The notes: generated from the letters alone by a model not told the origin. DNA of 64,000 bases from Caldibacillus debilis DSM 16016 (GCF_000383875.1 NZ_KB912902.1:143993-207992); one strand, 5' to 3'. Shown: positions 54,290 to 63,693, counted from the stretch's first letter. Numbers and translations: made by a program.

Positions 54290-56401
54290 TTAAATAAGAT
54301 CCAGATGTTTCGCGATCAGATGATAGACATCCCGCTTATTGGCGGAACGGATGATCCGGTCGACCGTGTTTTGCTGGTTTGCCAGTCTGATGATCTTCTC
54401 CGTGAGATTCAAATACCCTTTCGTTTCCTTTAATGCCAGGGTAATGATGACAAAAACCGGAACGGCAAAACGGTCATGAAAATCGATTCCTTTTTCCAAA
54501 GTCAGGACGCTCATGGAATTTTCATTGACCCCGTCATCCGGGCCGGCATGGGACAACAGGACTTTCGGGGCGATGGACATATAGGGGCCGTAATCTTCCA
54601 GATTTTGAATGATTTTTTCCGCATAGGTCTCTTTGATGTATCCTTTTTCCAAAAGCGGTTTCGCCCCTAAATAAATCGCCTCTTTCCAAGTCCTTGCTTT
54701 TTCGCCGATCCGGATTTCATCCTTGGAAAATTCCAGCCTGAAGCGCTTTTCCTGTTGATATTGTTCCTTTTCCTGATCACTCAACAGTTCGACCAACAGA
54801 TCATATTGAAGTTTATAGATATCCTTGATCTCGCAAGATTCTTGGATGACATGGACGAGCCTTTCTACCTTGGCCACATGGTTTTGGGTCCGTTTGTTAA
54901 AGTTAAGATGGAGCCTCGCCTTTAATTTCTCCACGTCTTCCTGGGTAACGATGCTGTTGATCCGGACGACCTTCTTCTCGTCAATATCGGGCAAATCGAC
55001 GGTGCTGATGACCAGGTCATAGTTTTCGACGACGGAAGGATGGATTTCCCTGACCGGCAATGTATCGACATGTTTGATATTGAACAGCTTCGTGACCGAC
55101 ATGGCCAAATATTTGGAGATTGCGACCCCTTCGATACAGACGACCAATATTTTGGGCAAATCTTCGTTTCTGGGAATCTTTTCTATCATTGCCGCAAAAT
55201 AGATGGTCAAGTAGGAAATTTCATGATCGTTGATTTCAACATCGTATTCCGTCCCGATTTCTTGGCAAATGGATTTGACCGTCAAAAAAAGCCGCCGGTG
55301 CTTTTGCACGATCTCATCAAAGAGGGGATTTTCCAATGTGATGTTGAACCGTATCCGATTGATCATCGGTTCGATATGTTGCAGCAATAATTTTTTCAAT
55401 TCACTTGTCTGTTCGCGGAAGCGGACTTGATAAGCTTCTTCCACTTTGCCGATCAGTTTGTCGGCCAGTTCGGAAAAATTCCCCGGCCTTTTCCGGTTTG
55501 CCTTAACGGTTTTCATGCTTAAAATGATGGATGTCAGATAGGCGACTTCCTTTTCATTCGTAATAATTTCCGGATGCCTTTCCTTCAGTTTCTCCAGCAA
55601 GGTGAAGGAAATCCGATAGATTTGCCGGTTGACCGGGTGATGCGGGATCAGATCTCCATTTAAACCCGTCGGATCCGTCGAACGATTGATCAAGCGGGTG
55701 AAATAAACGGTCAATATTAAAAACGACCGGTCATCGTATGTACAGCCCAATTCGTTTTCCAAAAACAAAATCAAACCGCGGATATATTGCAGATCTTCTT
55801 TATTAAAGACATGCCTGAACACTAAGCCGCCTTCGCCGGTCGAGGTTTTGCCCAATTCCATGTAATTGTAAAATTCATTCATGCTCAATCTTTCACAGAA
55901 GAGGTTGGCGAACTCCAGGATCCTTCGATTCTCATCGCCGGTCACAAACACCCCTTTCCGTTTTACCCAGTTCAGCTTTAAGCCCTTTTCCTCAAGGGGC
56001 GTTTTGATCTCGGCCAAAAAATTGATAATCGCCGTCCGTGAAGCGTTCAAGGTGATTTCAAAAAAGGAAATCGGGATTTCCTTTTGATGGATCAAAAGAT
56101 TTAAAACGATGAACAACTTCATTTCTTCTTTTGAATAAATTCTTTTATAAGGATTTTCCTTGCGGAAGTATTCCGCCAAAAAGTTTACGGTTTTCTCCTC
56201 TTTATCAATTTTTACCCCCTTCAAATGATGCCTCTGCAAAGGCGAAAGCCGGTTTTTCCGCAAAAATGAATCGATTTTTTGCAAATTATAGCGAACCGAA
56301 CGGCTGGAAGATTTGGTGAATTCGGCCAGATCATGGACGGAAATATAATCATCTTCCGTATAAAGCTTTTTCAGGATTTGGACAGCCCTCGTGTTCAGCA
56401 T
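54290..56401 (-). CDS. PRD-containing transcriptional activator (LicR/ManR type)
   Basis: A 703-residue regulator controlling the downstream PTS operon. Two N-terminal helix-turn-helix domains (MLNTRAVQILKKLYTEDDYI, SSRSVRYNLQKIDSFLRKN) precede two PRD domains (about 190-400), an EIIB-like domain starting KILVVCIEGVAISKYLAMSV with Cys, and a C-terminal EIIA-like domain with LSHAGPDDGVNENSMSVLTL. Phosphorylation of PRD and EIIA-like histidines would couple activity to HPr and to sugar uptake. ATG 56401 follows GGAGGGAAGGG; the frame extends 69 codons further through the promoter. It is the first gene of the operon, 14 bases before GH4. Confidence 0.92.
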   Translation of the reverse strand: MLNTRAVQILKKLYTEDDYISVHDLAEFTKSSSRSVRYNLQKIDSFLRKNRLSPLQRHHLKGVKIDKEEKTVNFLAEYFRKENPYKRIYSKEEMKLFIVLNLLIHQKEIPISFFEITLNASRTAIINFLAEIKTPLEEKGLKLNWVKRKGVFVTGDENRRILEFANLFCERLSMNEFYNYMELGKTSTGEGGLVFRHVFNKEDLQYIRGLILFLENELGCTYDDRSFLILTVYFTRLINRSTDPTGLNGDLIPHHPVNRQIYRISFTLLEKLKERHPEIITNEKEVAYLTSIILSMKTVKANRKRPGNFSELADKLIGKVEEAYQVRFREQTSELKKLLLQHIEPMINRIRFNITLENPLFDEIVQKHRRLFLTVKSICQEIGTEYDVEINDHEISYLTIYFAAMIEKIPRNEDLPKILVVCIEGVAISKYLAMSVTKLFNIKHVDTLPVREIHPSVVENYDLVISTVDLPDIDEKKVVRINSIVTQEDVEKLKARLHLNFNKRTQNHVAKVERLVHVIQESCEIKDIYKLQYDLLVELLSDQEKEQYQQEKRFRLEFSKDEIRIGEKARTWKEAIYLGAKPLLEKGYIKETYAEKIIQNLEDYGPYMSIAPKVLLSHAGPDDGVNENSMSVLTLEKGIDFHDRFAVPVFVIITLALKETKGYLNLTEKIIRLANQQNTVDRIIRSANKRDVYHLIAKHLDLI

Positions 56402-56423
56402 GTGCCCTTCCCTCCGCAGTTTA

Positions 56424-56453
56424 ACTATATCATCGATTAAAAAGCGCTTACAA
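56424..56453 (-). promoter_or_regulatory. PTS operon promoter overlapped by a catabolite-response element
   Basis: Minus strand: TTGTAA (56453-56448), 18 bases, TATAGT (56429-56424). TTGTAAGCGCTTTTTA (56453-56438) matches the cre consensus WTGNAARCGNWWWCAW at 14 of 16 positions and overlaps the -35, so CcpA repression on glucose is likely. Confidence 0.75.
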
Positions 56454-56828
56454 TAGCGGCCGATAACACAAATTGTCCAATTGCTCCGGAAAAAAATCCA
56501 ATTCTTTGGTTGAGCGGCAAGGGGCCGTCGGCCCTTTTGAATCACGGATTGTTGATCCGATTCTTCCAGGCGTACGGCCTGCACTCGGCCCGGCAACGGT
56601 TTGCGCATTCCGAAACGTTTATTTGATTTTCTATGGCTTTTTCATTGATGGCCCGCCACTCCCGGAACCTAGTCTCCCATTTGCGGCGAATGTTCACGGC
56701 GTCCCGGCCAGTTTCTGCCGAAACGCAAGATGGATTTTTGGCGCCTGCCGTTTTCCCCCGGGAACGGCGTTCCCCGTCAATCGGAAATGTGCCGAGGCGG
56801 ATTTTTGGCAAAGGTGTGTAAAAAATAG

Positions 56829-56857
56829 TTTACATTTTGTAAAAAATATATTACAAT
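56829..56857 (+). promoter_or_regulatory. promoter of the Xre-type regulator with palindromic operator
   Basis: TTTACA (56829-56834), 17 bases, TACAAT (56852-56857). The -35 is part of TTTACA-TTT-TGTAAA (56829-56843), a likely autoregulatory site. Upstream 56454-56828 has no gene. Confidence 0.7.
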
Positions 56858-56885
56858 CACCTATGCAGGGGGTGATCAACCTGAG

Positions 56886-57113
56886 ATGAAAAGAAGCGGG
56901 CAACTGAAAAATCGAATTAGCGTCCTAAGGGCCGAAAAAAAATGGACCCAGCAGGATTTGGCCGACAAAGTCGGCGTCACGAGGCAAACCATCGCTTCCA
57001 TTGAAGCGAACCGTTACAATCCGTCCCTGATCTTGGCCTTTGAAATTGCGGCCGCCTTCGGAAAGGAAATACAGGAAGTTTTTGAATATCAATTATTGGA
57101 AAAGGGGGAATAA
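56886..57113 (+). CDS. small Xre-family HTH regulator
   Basis: A 75-residue protein that is one helix-turn-helix: LKNRISVLRAEKKWTQQDLA, DKVGVTRQTIASIEANRYNP, SLILAFEIAAAFGKEIQEVF. It resembles the YgzD-like regulators that accompany small membrane proteins. ATG 56886 follows GGGGGTGA. The next gene, for a two-helix membrane protein, starts six bases after the stop. It probably represses this two-gene operon. Confidence 0.9.
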   Translation: MKRSGQLKNRISVLRAEKKWTQQDLADKVGVTRQTIASIEANRYNPSLILAFEIAAAFGKEIQEVFEYQLLEKGE

Positions 57114-57118
57114 CTAGG

Positions 57119-57403
57119 ATGGATGCGATCGCCATCGGTTTATCGGTTATCGGGCTTGCCGCCGTCATCTTCTCGTGGCATTTCATCAGAAGGGAAGGGG
57201 GAGACGAAAGGGGGGATAAAATACTGGGCGTCGCAGGAATGACCGTTTATTCGGCCTTTTTGTTCGGGTATCTGATCATTTTTATGATCAACATCATACG
57301 CCCGTTGAACGGGGAACAATTTCAATTCGCCTTGACTTGTTTATTCGCATTGGTCGTCATCTCCTATTCAGCGGCAATCATGGTGCTGAAAAGGCGCTAT
57401 TAG
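57119..57403 (+). CDS. small membrane protein of unknown function
   Basis: A 94-residue protein with three predicted membrane helices (AIGLSVIGLAAVIFSWHFI, MTVYSAFLFGYLIIFMINII, FALTCLFALVVISYSAAIMV). A cytoplasmic motif DERGDKI after helix 1 recalls DUF2178-type proteins found beside Xre regulators. ATG 57119 overlaps no neighbour; AAAGGGGG lies upstream. Function unknown. Confidence 0.8.
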   Translation: MDAIAIGLSVIGLAAVIFSWHFIRREGGDERGDKILGVAGMTVYSAFLFGYLIIFMINIIRPLNGEQFQFALTCLFALVVISYSAAIMVLKRRY

Positions 57404-58090
57404 CTGATCGGAAGACCCCTGTCAAGCGGAAAACCGTCTGTTGCCAAATCAGGATAAAGAAAGGAAATCAATCCGGTCAAAAACGGGGATGTCGCGCACG
57501 AACGAAGGAAACCGGCACCGTTAATGACAAGGCCGGTTCCTGCCGCGGAAACCTTGAACCGCTCCGTTGAACAGGAAAAATGCATAAACGGTCCGGCGGC
57601 CAAGGCTTATTTTTAAGAGTCGACACCGTTCCCCGGGGTTTCGTCGTTGCAGCTCAAATTGTCACATCAATTAAATCTCAAGGACCGCCTCTGTCCTCCG
57701 CAGATCCGTTCATCACCAATTATCGTACCACCAACCAATTCCACATCGATCGCCTCCGTCCTCCCCCGTTCCTGCCGTTTGCAGCCGGATGCCGGACAGA
57801 GGCATACGGAAAGGAGCGGGCCGATGCGCGAGCGTTTCAAGAAACTCCGGCTGCGGGGAACAGCAGGAAAGCTGGACGTGTCAAGGAACCGGGGAAATCG
57901 GCAAAACGCCGCGGCACTTCCTTGGCACGTTTTCGCTGCCGATTTGAACGCTTTGACGGCAAACCGGCCGAAAGCGATCCTCCCGGGCAAAGACCTTCCC
58001 TCTGTCGGTTCATCACCGTTTTGTCAGGACTTGCACCCGTCAACATGGATTTATCTTCATACTTTCCTCATTTCATGAACGCCGCAGCAC
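57404..58090. other. gene-free interval 5' of small operon and 3' of yugP
   Basis: Long shadow frames but no start signal or known domain. A dyad GAAACCGGC/GCCGGTTCC near 57507-57541 could be a weak terminator of the Xre operon. A minus-strand stretch near 57667-57750 reads like ordinary protein (IDVELVGGTIIGDERICGG) and may be a remnant. Confidence 0.35.
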
Positions 58091-58780
58091 TCAATTTTCT
58101 TCGTTATTCCCTTGCAGGAAAAGCAGGATGAAATTAATAAGCTCAAATACCGAGATCAATGCGGCCGCCACATACGTCCAAGCCGCAGCTCCCAGCACTT
58201 TGTTTACTCCCCGCTCCTCATCATTCCGAATCAAACCTTCCGCCAGGATAAAGTTTTTCGCGCGGGCGCTCGCGTTAAATTCGACCGGCAATGTAATCAA
58301 TTGAAAGGCCACCGCAAAGGAGAAGAAGAGGATCCCCAAACCGAGGAGCGAAAATTGCTTTAACAAAAATCCCGCCAACAAAAGGAACGGCGCGATTCCG
58401 GAAGTAAAGTTAACGATCGGAAACATCCGGTGTCGTAAGACCAATGCCCCGTACGCTTCCTTGTGCTGAACCGCATGGCCCACCTCATGGGCCGCCACGG
58501 AGACGGCGGCAATCGAACGGCCGTAATAAACCGGTTCGGATAAGCGGACGGTTCGGGTAATCGGATCGTAATGGTCTGTTAACGTGCCGGGAACCACTTC
58601 GACCGGAACGTCATAAAGGCCGTTTTGATCCAAGATGCGTCTGGCCGTTTCGGCGCCGGTGTATCCGGAGGATGCTTCAACACCGCTCCATTTTTGGAAA
58701 TTCCCTCTTACTTTAAATTGGGCCCAAAGGGAAATGCCGAATGCAATGAAAATGAGAATATCCATCGGATGAAAGAACAT
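58091..58780 (-). CDS. yugP: YugP-family zinc metallopeptidase
   Basis: A 229-residue membrane protein with the zinc motif AAHEVGHAVQH (HExxH) near residue 100. A membrane helix lies at the N-terminus (MDILIFIAFGISLWAQFKV) and three more in the C-terminal half (FLLLAGFLLKQFSLLGLGIL, FSFAVAFQLITLPVEFNASA, ALISVFELINFILLFLQG). The family is widespread in Firmicutes and thought to act as a membrane protease; substrate unknown. ATG 58780 follows GGGGAGAGG. The MerR-like gene ends 16 bases upstream on the same strand, suggesting an operon. Confidence 0.92.
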   Translation of the reverse strand: MFFHPMDILIFIAFGISLWAQFKVRGNFQKWSGVEASSGYTGAETARRILDQNGLYDVPVEVVPGTLTDHYDPITRTVRLSEPVYYGRSIAAVSVAAHEVGHAVQHKEAYGALVLRHRMFPIVNFTSGIAPFLLLAGFLLKQFSLLGLGILFFSFAVAFQLITLPVEFNASARAKNFILAEGLIRNDEERGVNKVLGAAAWTYVAAALISVFELINFILLFLQGNNEEN

Positions 58781-58796
58781 GCAACCTCTCCCCTTT

Positions 58797-59218
58797 TCAT
58801 CCTAAAAACATCATTAATGATTGCAGCAACGCCACCGTTTGTGAGGCGAATTGATTCAAAATCTTCTTCTTGCACTCATCGTCCAATTTGCCCAAAAGAT
58901 CCTGAAAATCTTTGATTTCACCTTCCAATAATTTCATATGTTCGGCGACCATATTAGCTTGTTTCAGGATGAGATCCTCTTCCGCCGCCGTTTTTTTTCG
59001 GTGCAGTTCCAGCCGCTCCTTGATCATGTCCAAGGAATAATTGAGTTTTTTGTAATGTTCGATTAACTTTAAATCCTCCAGGGCGGAAGAGTCGTAGTAT
59101 CGGTAATTCGATTCGGAACGTTCGGCTTTCAGTAAGCCCAGCTTTGTATAATAATCGATCGTTCGTTTGGAAACTTTCGCTTTTTCCGCTAGTTCACCGA
59201 TTTTATAGACATCCCCAT
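58797..59218 (-). pseudogene. MerR-family regulator gene with a broken start
   Basis: From 59210 down, codons read VYKIGELAEKAKVSKRTIDY, YTKLGLLKAERSESNYRYYD and a C-terminal coiled coil to 58797, a complete MerR protein. But no ATG, GTG or TTG in this frame lies before the helix-turn-helix; TGA blocks it at 59238. The ATG with a good ribosome site (AAGGGGG, ATG 59218) is in another frame and reads nine codons (MGMSIKSVN) before a stop. A one-base insertion or two-base deletion near 59212 would restore the gene. It may be a recent frameshift, a sequencing error, or translation from a rare start. Confidence 0.75.
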
Positions 59219-59538
59219 GAACCGGAACCCCCTTTTGTCGCTCTCACCATAATCATAATCGAACAAAACCATACAGTCAAACGTTTTACTTTTCGGTTTT
59301 TTCAAAGGGTTTCGGGTTCAGATCCTGTCTCCCGCCGGCATCCGAAAACAAGCCGGGGCGCGGCTGCGCGGGGTAATGTTGAGGTAGAACCGGCGGTTTC
59401 CCGCTGATGGCCATGGCCAAAGGATTCCGCCCGCATTCATGAATCCGTGAAAACACGCGGTTTTCCGCAAATCCAAGAAGCCGGCATCCATTTTCCGATT
59501 TTTCATCGTTTTGATCCCAAAATGATAAAGTCCAATAA

Positions 59539-59622
59539 TTTGTGTAAAAAGAATGGGAAGCAAAAGCTGTTCCATTTCCGGAAGGTTGTGTTTCCGAGAC
59601 GGGGACCAGGATTTTACACAAA
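59539..59622. repeat. MITE-like element, copy 2
   Basis: An 84-bp sequence with perfect terminal inverted repeats TTTGTGTAAAA (59539-59549) and TTTTACACAAA (59612-59622), homologous to copy 1 at 51713-51790 in the same orientation. No coding capacity. Confidence 0.75.
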
Positions 59623-59796
59623 CATGGAGGTTTGGCAAAAAAAATTCCCCCTTTCCGAATCGCGGATCCGGCGGCGGTCGGAAGAGGGAGATTCTTCCAT
59701 GACGGCGGGTTTTGATATCCCGCCGCGACGGAGAAACGGAAAAACATGCCGTTCGCGTCGGGATTTTTTGCTAACGGAATTTTAAGTCCCAGGCCG

Positions 59797-59940
59797 TCTG
59801 CTTTACAGCTAACAAAAATGCAAATGTAAAGGGACTGGCATCCAATTCGTGCTTGACCATCTGCTTTACAGATCCCAAAAATTGCAAATCTAAAGGGGCA
59901 GGCATCCAATCCGGGTTTGGCTGTCCGCTTTACGGCTGAC
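59797..59940. repeat. three tandem units with a 63-64 bp step
   Basis: TCTGCTTTACAG at 59797 and 59860 and TCCGCTTTACGG at 59924 start successive units; the first two also share AAAAATTGCAAAT(G/C)TAAAGG-like centres and GGCATCCAAT. It lies just 3' of the aldo/keto reductase gene in an otherwise gene-free 59219-59963. Confidence 0.75.
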
Positions 59941-59963
59941 AAAAATGCGGGAAGACAAACGGA

Positions 59964-60863
59964 TCAAATCATATCGAGCGGAACTTTCTTGCGGGGTTTC
60001 GGAAATGCCCGGTCAAGTTTTTCCAAATCTTCCGGGGTCAATTCGATCGCGGCCGCTTCCGCATTCTCAAGCACATGCTGTTCCCGTCCCGCTTTGGGGA
60101 TGGCGATCACATCATTCGTGCGGATCGTCCAGGCAAGGGCGATTTGCAGCGGTTTCACCCTGTATTTTTCCGCAAGGCTTTGGACGGCCGGGTCCGTTAA
60201 CAATTGCTTCCTTAAGGAACCTCCTTGCGCCAGGGGGCTGTAAGCCATAATCGGCAGACGATGCGCCCGGTGCCAGGGAAGGAGATCGAAATCGATGCCC
60301 CGCGAACCCAAATGGTACAGCACTTGATTGACCGCGCAGTTCCTGCCATCGGGGATGCTCCATAATTCTTCCATATCATCCGTATCAAAATTGGAGACTC
60401 CCCACCGTAAAATTTTTCCCTCTTTCCGCAGTTTTTCCATGCCTTCAACTGTTTCCTCCAGAGGAACGCGGCCGCGCCAATGCAAAAGATACAAGTCCAA
60501 GTAGTCCGTACCGAGCCGTTTCAAGCTGTTTTCGCACGCGGTTGCAATCTTGTCCAATCCCGAATGGTGGGGATAAACTTTCGAGACTAAAAAGACTTCA
60601 TCCCTGCGCCCTTTGATCGCCTCGCCCACCAGGCGTTCCGCCGCGCCGTGCCCGTACATTTCGGCCGTGTCAATGACCTTCATCCCCAATTCGATGCCGA
60701 GCTGCAAGGCTTTGATTTCCTCGGCCCGCTCGCGGGGGCTTTCCGCCATGTGCCACGTCCCTTGGCCGACGCACGGAACCGTCGTGCCATCGGGCAAGGT
60801 CACGACCCGTTTTTCCAAACGGCTTCGAATCTGCGACAATTTTTCGCTGTCCCAATGACCCAT
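59964..60863 (-). CDS. aldo/keto reductase
   Basis: An NADPH-dependent carbonyl reductase of 299 residues with a TIM barrel. The catalytic tetrad is visible: Asp and Tyr in VIDTAEMYGHGAAE, Lys in FLVSKVYPHH and His in LYLLHWRG. The cofactor segment IAIPKAGREQHVLENAEAAA is typical. ATG 60863 follows AAAGGAAAG; thirteen upstream codons from a TTG are not conserved in style. It stands alone. Members of this group reduce a range of aldehydes, including methylglyoxal; the physiological substrate here is unknown. Confidence 0.93.
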   Translation of the reverse strand: MGHWDSEKLSQIRSRLEKRVVTLPDGTTVPCVGQGTWHMAESPRERAEEIKALQLGIELGMKVIDTAEMYGHGAAERLVGEAIKGRRDEVFLVSKVYPHHSGLDKIATACENSLKRLGTDYLDLYLLHWRGRVPLEETVEGMEKLRKEGKILRWGVSNFDTDDMEELWSIPDGRNCAVNQVLYHLGSRGIDFDLLPWHRAHRLPIMAYSPLAQGGSLRKQLLTDPAVQSLAEKYRVKPLQIALAWTIRTNDVIAIPKAGREQHVLENAEAAAIELTPEDLEKLDRAFPKPRKKVPLDMI

Positions 60864-61985
60864 CTGCGATCTTTCCTTTCTTTTTTGAATGGAGGAACCC
60901 AAGCCAATCCGGCGAGATCCCGGTTCATCAAATTCTCATGGAATCCGTCGGGGCATTTAGCTTTCGCCCTAGGCCCTACATTCCGCGAAAAACGTACGAG
61001 ATATGCATTTGCCCATGTATGGGCCCGAGGATCGGATATATCGGGAACCCTTTATTTTTCCCGTTTGCCTCACTTTTTTTGCCGAAAAATTGAAGCAGCT
61101 CCTGCCGGAGATTAGTGATCATCCTTAATCATTATTTTATCGGAGATTTTTGATAATAGCATCCGATAGGTGTAGTCTGGGTTTGTTCCGATCATTGAAA
61201 CTCTTTGGAAGACCGTTTTCGCCTGTGAAAGGGGAGAACCGGTTAACATCGATCACGTTATAGGATTCGGAAATTTTTTTGCACAAGTTCCGAACAGGCT
61301 TCACGCCCGGTTTTTTGCAGGTGGCAAAAGGGGGCGGCAATAACGAGCCCGACAAAACAGACAAGCAGGGTCCGAGGGACGGCTGCCCGGGCGAACCTAT
61401 TAATTAGACGAATCAGGGAGATAGTAGGATTCGACGGGCTTCCCCATCCGATTTGTCCGGTCCGATTCTTTAAGGACAGTAAAAGGATTCAAAACAGCAT
61501 CAGGCTGTATTTTTATTGTCTCACAACCCAGTTCTTGGACCATAAAACAAATGATGTTAACCGATGTCACCCACTTATCCCTTATCCTGTTATTTTGTCA
61601 ATTTTTCCAAATATCTTTCCGACACCCATCCTATTACCACTTTTCCATCTACCTCCTGATAAGCAACGGACATCCAATTGCTTCTTTTTTCGATCACCAG
61701 CACCATTTGTCCAAAATGTCATGGATCAATCGCCTTTGAGTTTTTCTGATTCGTTTAAGGAAAAAAACGATTGTAAAAATGTCAAAAAAGAAGCCGGCGT
61801 TCCAGATCTTTCCCGGAATCGTAACAATTTTGTCGAAGATGCGCTTGAAAAAACCAATCCGTTAGGACACGCCCTGCACCGAAATGACTTTACACAGGGT
61901 TATCTTCCGGCGCGCATCCTTTTTCAGCCTTTTGCCAATGAACGATTAACGATAGCCTGTACTTATTTGTCCAAGTATAAATTTA
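60864..61985. other. 1.1-kb gene-free, AT-rising interval before mntH
   Basis: The frames at 61137-61364 (minus, 75 codons) and 61535-62014 (plus, 159 codons) are open but have no ribosome site and no family I know; the latter overlaps the mntH promoter. GC content falls steadily from about 60.9 kb. This may be decayed or acquired DNA. Confidence 0.4.
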
Positions 61986-62047
61986 TTGACATAGTTATTT
62001 GCGGATACATATAATTAGTTCAAAGCAATAAAGTTGTACTAAGGAAA
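61986..62047 (+). promoter_or_regulatory. mntH promoter with MntR-like site
   Basis: TTGACA (61986-61991), 18 bases, TATAAT (62010-62015). GTTGTACTAAGGAAA (62033-62047) matches the MntR box TTTGCCTTAAGGAAA at 11 of 15 positions, including the complete right half TAAGGAAA, and lies just after the expected start point, where a repressor would act. Confidence 0.65.
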
Positions 62048-62101
62048 AATTATGTCTATCGGCAAAAAGTACTTGAAAATATCATAACGGAGGATAGCCT
62101 T

Positions 62102-63397
62102 ATGAATATCGAACAGGCGGCTCAACCGTCGGGGAACCGAAATCATTCCCTGCAAAAGATCGCGGCGGCTTCATTAAAAGGGGAGGTGCGGGGCTTCAAA
62201 AAGTTCCTGCCATTCCTGGGGCCTGCCTTCATTGCGGCGGTGGCCTACATTGATCCCGGAAACTACGCCACGAATATCTCCGCAGGATCCCAGTACGGCT
62301 ATACCCTGCTATGGGTGATTTTGGCTTCAAATTTAATGGCTGTTCTCATTCAAACGATGTCCGCGAAGCTAGGCATCGCCACAGGGAAAAACCTGCCTGA
62401 GGTTTGCAGGGACCATTTTTCGAAACCCACCTCCTTCTTTCTGTGGATTCAAGCCGAACTGGTCGTGATGGCGACCGATCTGGCCGAATTTATCGGCGCG
62501 TCTCTAGGATTGTATTTAATCTTTAAAATCCCCATGGTGACGGCGGCTTTGATCGCGGCGGCCGGTTCATTTGTGATTTTGGAAATACAAAGACGCGGAA
62601 TCCGGCCTTTAGAAGCGATCATTACCGGAATGATTTTTGTGGTCGTCATTGCCTTCGGCGTTCAGGTGTTTTTTGCGCAGCCTGATGCGGGGCAGATTTT
62701 GTCCGGATTGCTGACGCCAAAGTTCGATGGTGTTGACAGCGTGCTGTTATCGGCCGGGATGCTTGGGGCGACCGTTATGCCCCATGCGATTTACCTGCAT
62801 TCGGGCCTCACACAGAAGCGGATCATCGGAAAAACGGAAACGGAACGGAAAAAGATATTTCATTTTGAAGTTGTTGATGTGGTCATTGCGATGATTATCG
62901 CCGGCGGAATCAATGCGAGCATGTTGATCGTGGCGGCGGCTTTGTTTAACAAAGCCGGCATTAAAGTCGAGGATCTTGACGTCGCTTTTTATCAATTCGA
63001 CCATTTGCTCGGTTCTTTTGCCGCAATCTTATTTGGGGTCGGTTTGCTGTCGGCCGGTTTATCGAGTTCAACGGTCGGGACGATGTCGGGGGATATCATC
63101 ATGCAAGGGTTTATCCGGAGGAGAATCCCGATCTACCTGCGGCGATGCATTACGATGATTCCACCGTTAACCATCATTTTGTTGGGGATTAACCCGACGA
63201 AAGCATTGGTGATGAGCCAGGTCGTCTTATCATTCGGCATTGCTTTCGCCTTGGTTCCATTAATCGTTTTCACAAGCAATAAAAAAATCATGAAATCGCT
63301 CGTTAACCGGAAAATAACAACCATTTTCGCTTGGTTGATCGCCATTCTAATCATTGCCTTAAATTTATTTTTGCTCTGCCAAACCATTTTTGGCTGA
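62102..63397 (+). CDS. mntH: NRAMP-family manganese transporter MntH
   Basis: Proton-coupled Mn2+ importer of 431 residues with about eleven helices. The metal-binding DPGNY is in AAVAYIDPGNYATNISAG (helix 1), and the second metal motif in ATVMPHAIYLHSGLTQKR (helix 6, M-P-H). ATG 62102 follows CGGAGG. An MntR-like operator upstream indicates repression by manganese. Monocistronic; a hairpin follows. The surrounding DNA is more AT-rich than most of the window, which may reflect later acquisition. Confidence 0.95.
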   Translation: MNIEQAAQPSGNRNHSLQKIAAASLKGEVRGFKKFLPFLGPAFIAAVAYIDPGNYATNISAGSQYGYTLLWVILASNLMAVLIQTMSAKLGIATGKNLPEVCRDHFSKPTSFFLWIQAELVVMATDLAEFIGASLGLYLIFKIPMVTAALIAAAGSFVILEIQRRGIRPLEAIITGMIFVVVIAFGVQVFFAQPDAGQILSGLLTPKFDGVDSVLLSAGMLGATVMPHAIYLHSGLTQKRIIGKTETERKKIFHFEVVDVVIAMIIAGGINASMLIVAAALFNKAGIKVEDLDVAFYQFDHLLGSFAAILFGVGLLSAGLSSSTVGTMSGDIIMQGFIRRRIPIYLRRCITMIPPLTIILLGINPTKALVMSQVVLSFGIAFALVPLIVFTSNKKIMKSLVNRKITTIFAWLIAILIIALNLFLLCQTIFG

Positions 63398-63451
63398 ATC
63401 ATTCACGGCTTATTTTCACTGACGCATCAAATCTTTTAGAAAAAAGCGGGT

Positions 63452-63493
63452 TCAAGCCCTTTGGAGCATCGCGAAGCGCTTCAAAGGGCTTGA
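63452..63493 (+). terminator. hairpin terminator downstream of mntH
   Basis: TCAAGCCCTTTG and CAAAGGGCTTGA form a 12-bp perfect arm with an inner GC/GAAGC dyad, followed by TTTCT. Confidence 0.65.
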
Positions 63494-63693
63494 TTTCTGA
63501 TGGCAGACGATATACCGGACATTACATATTTTTGATCATTTTGAGAGGATACCTGCCCATTTCCAAATGTATTGATCAATTCTTTTAACATTTATTCTTA
63601 CCAATTTTTACCGTTAAGAATTTTTTGTAATGTAAGATAGATAGGGTATCTCTGAAATGGATTTGGAATGGATAAGGAGTCGGTTTCCTTCGC

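Noticed and set aside
61137..61364. A 75-codon minus-strand frame
   Set aside because: Reads like plausible protein near its end but has no start signal, no partner and no family I recognise.
61535..62014. A 159-codon frame upstream of mntH
   Set aside because: No ribosome site, mixed composition, and it runs through the mntH -35/-10 boxes.
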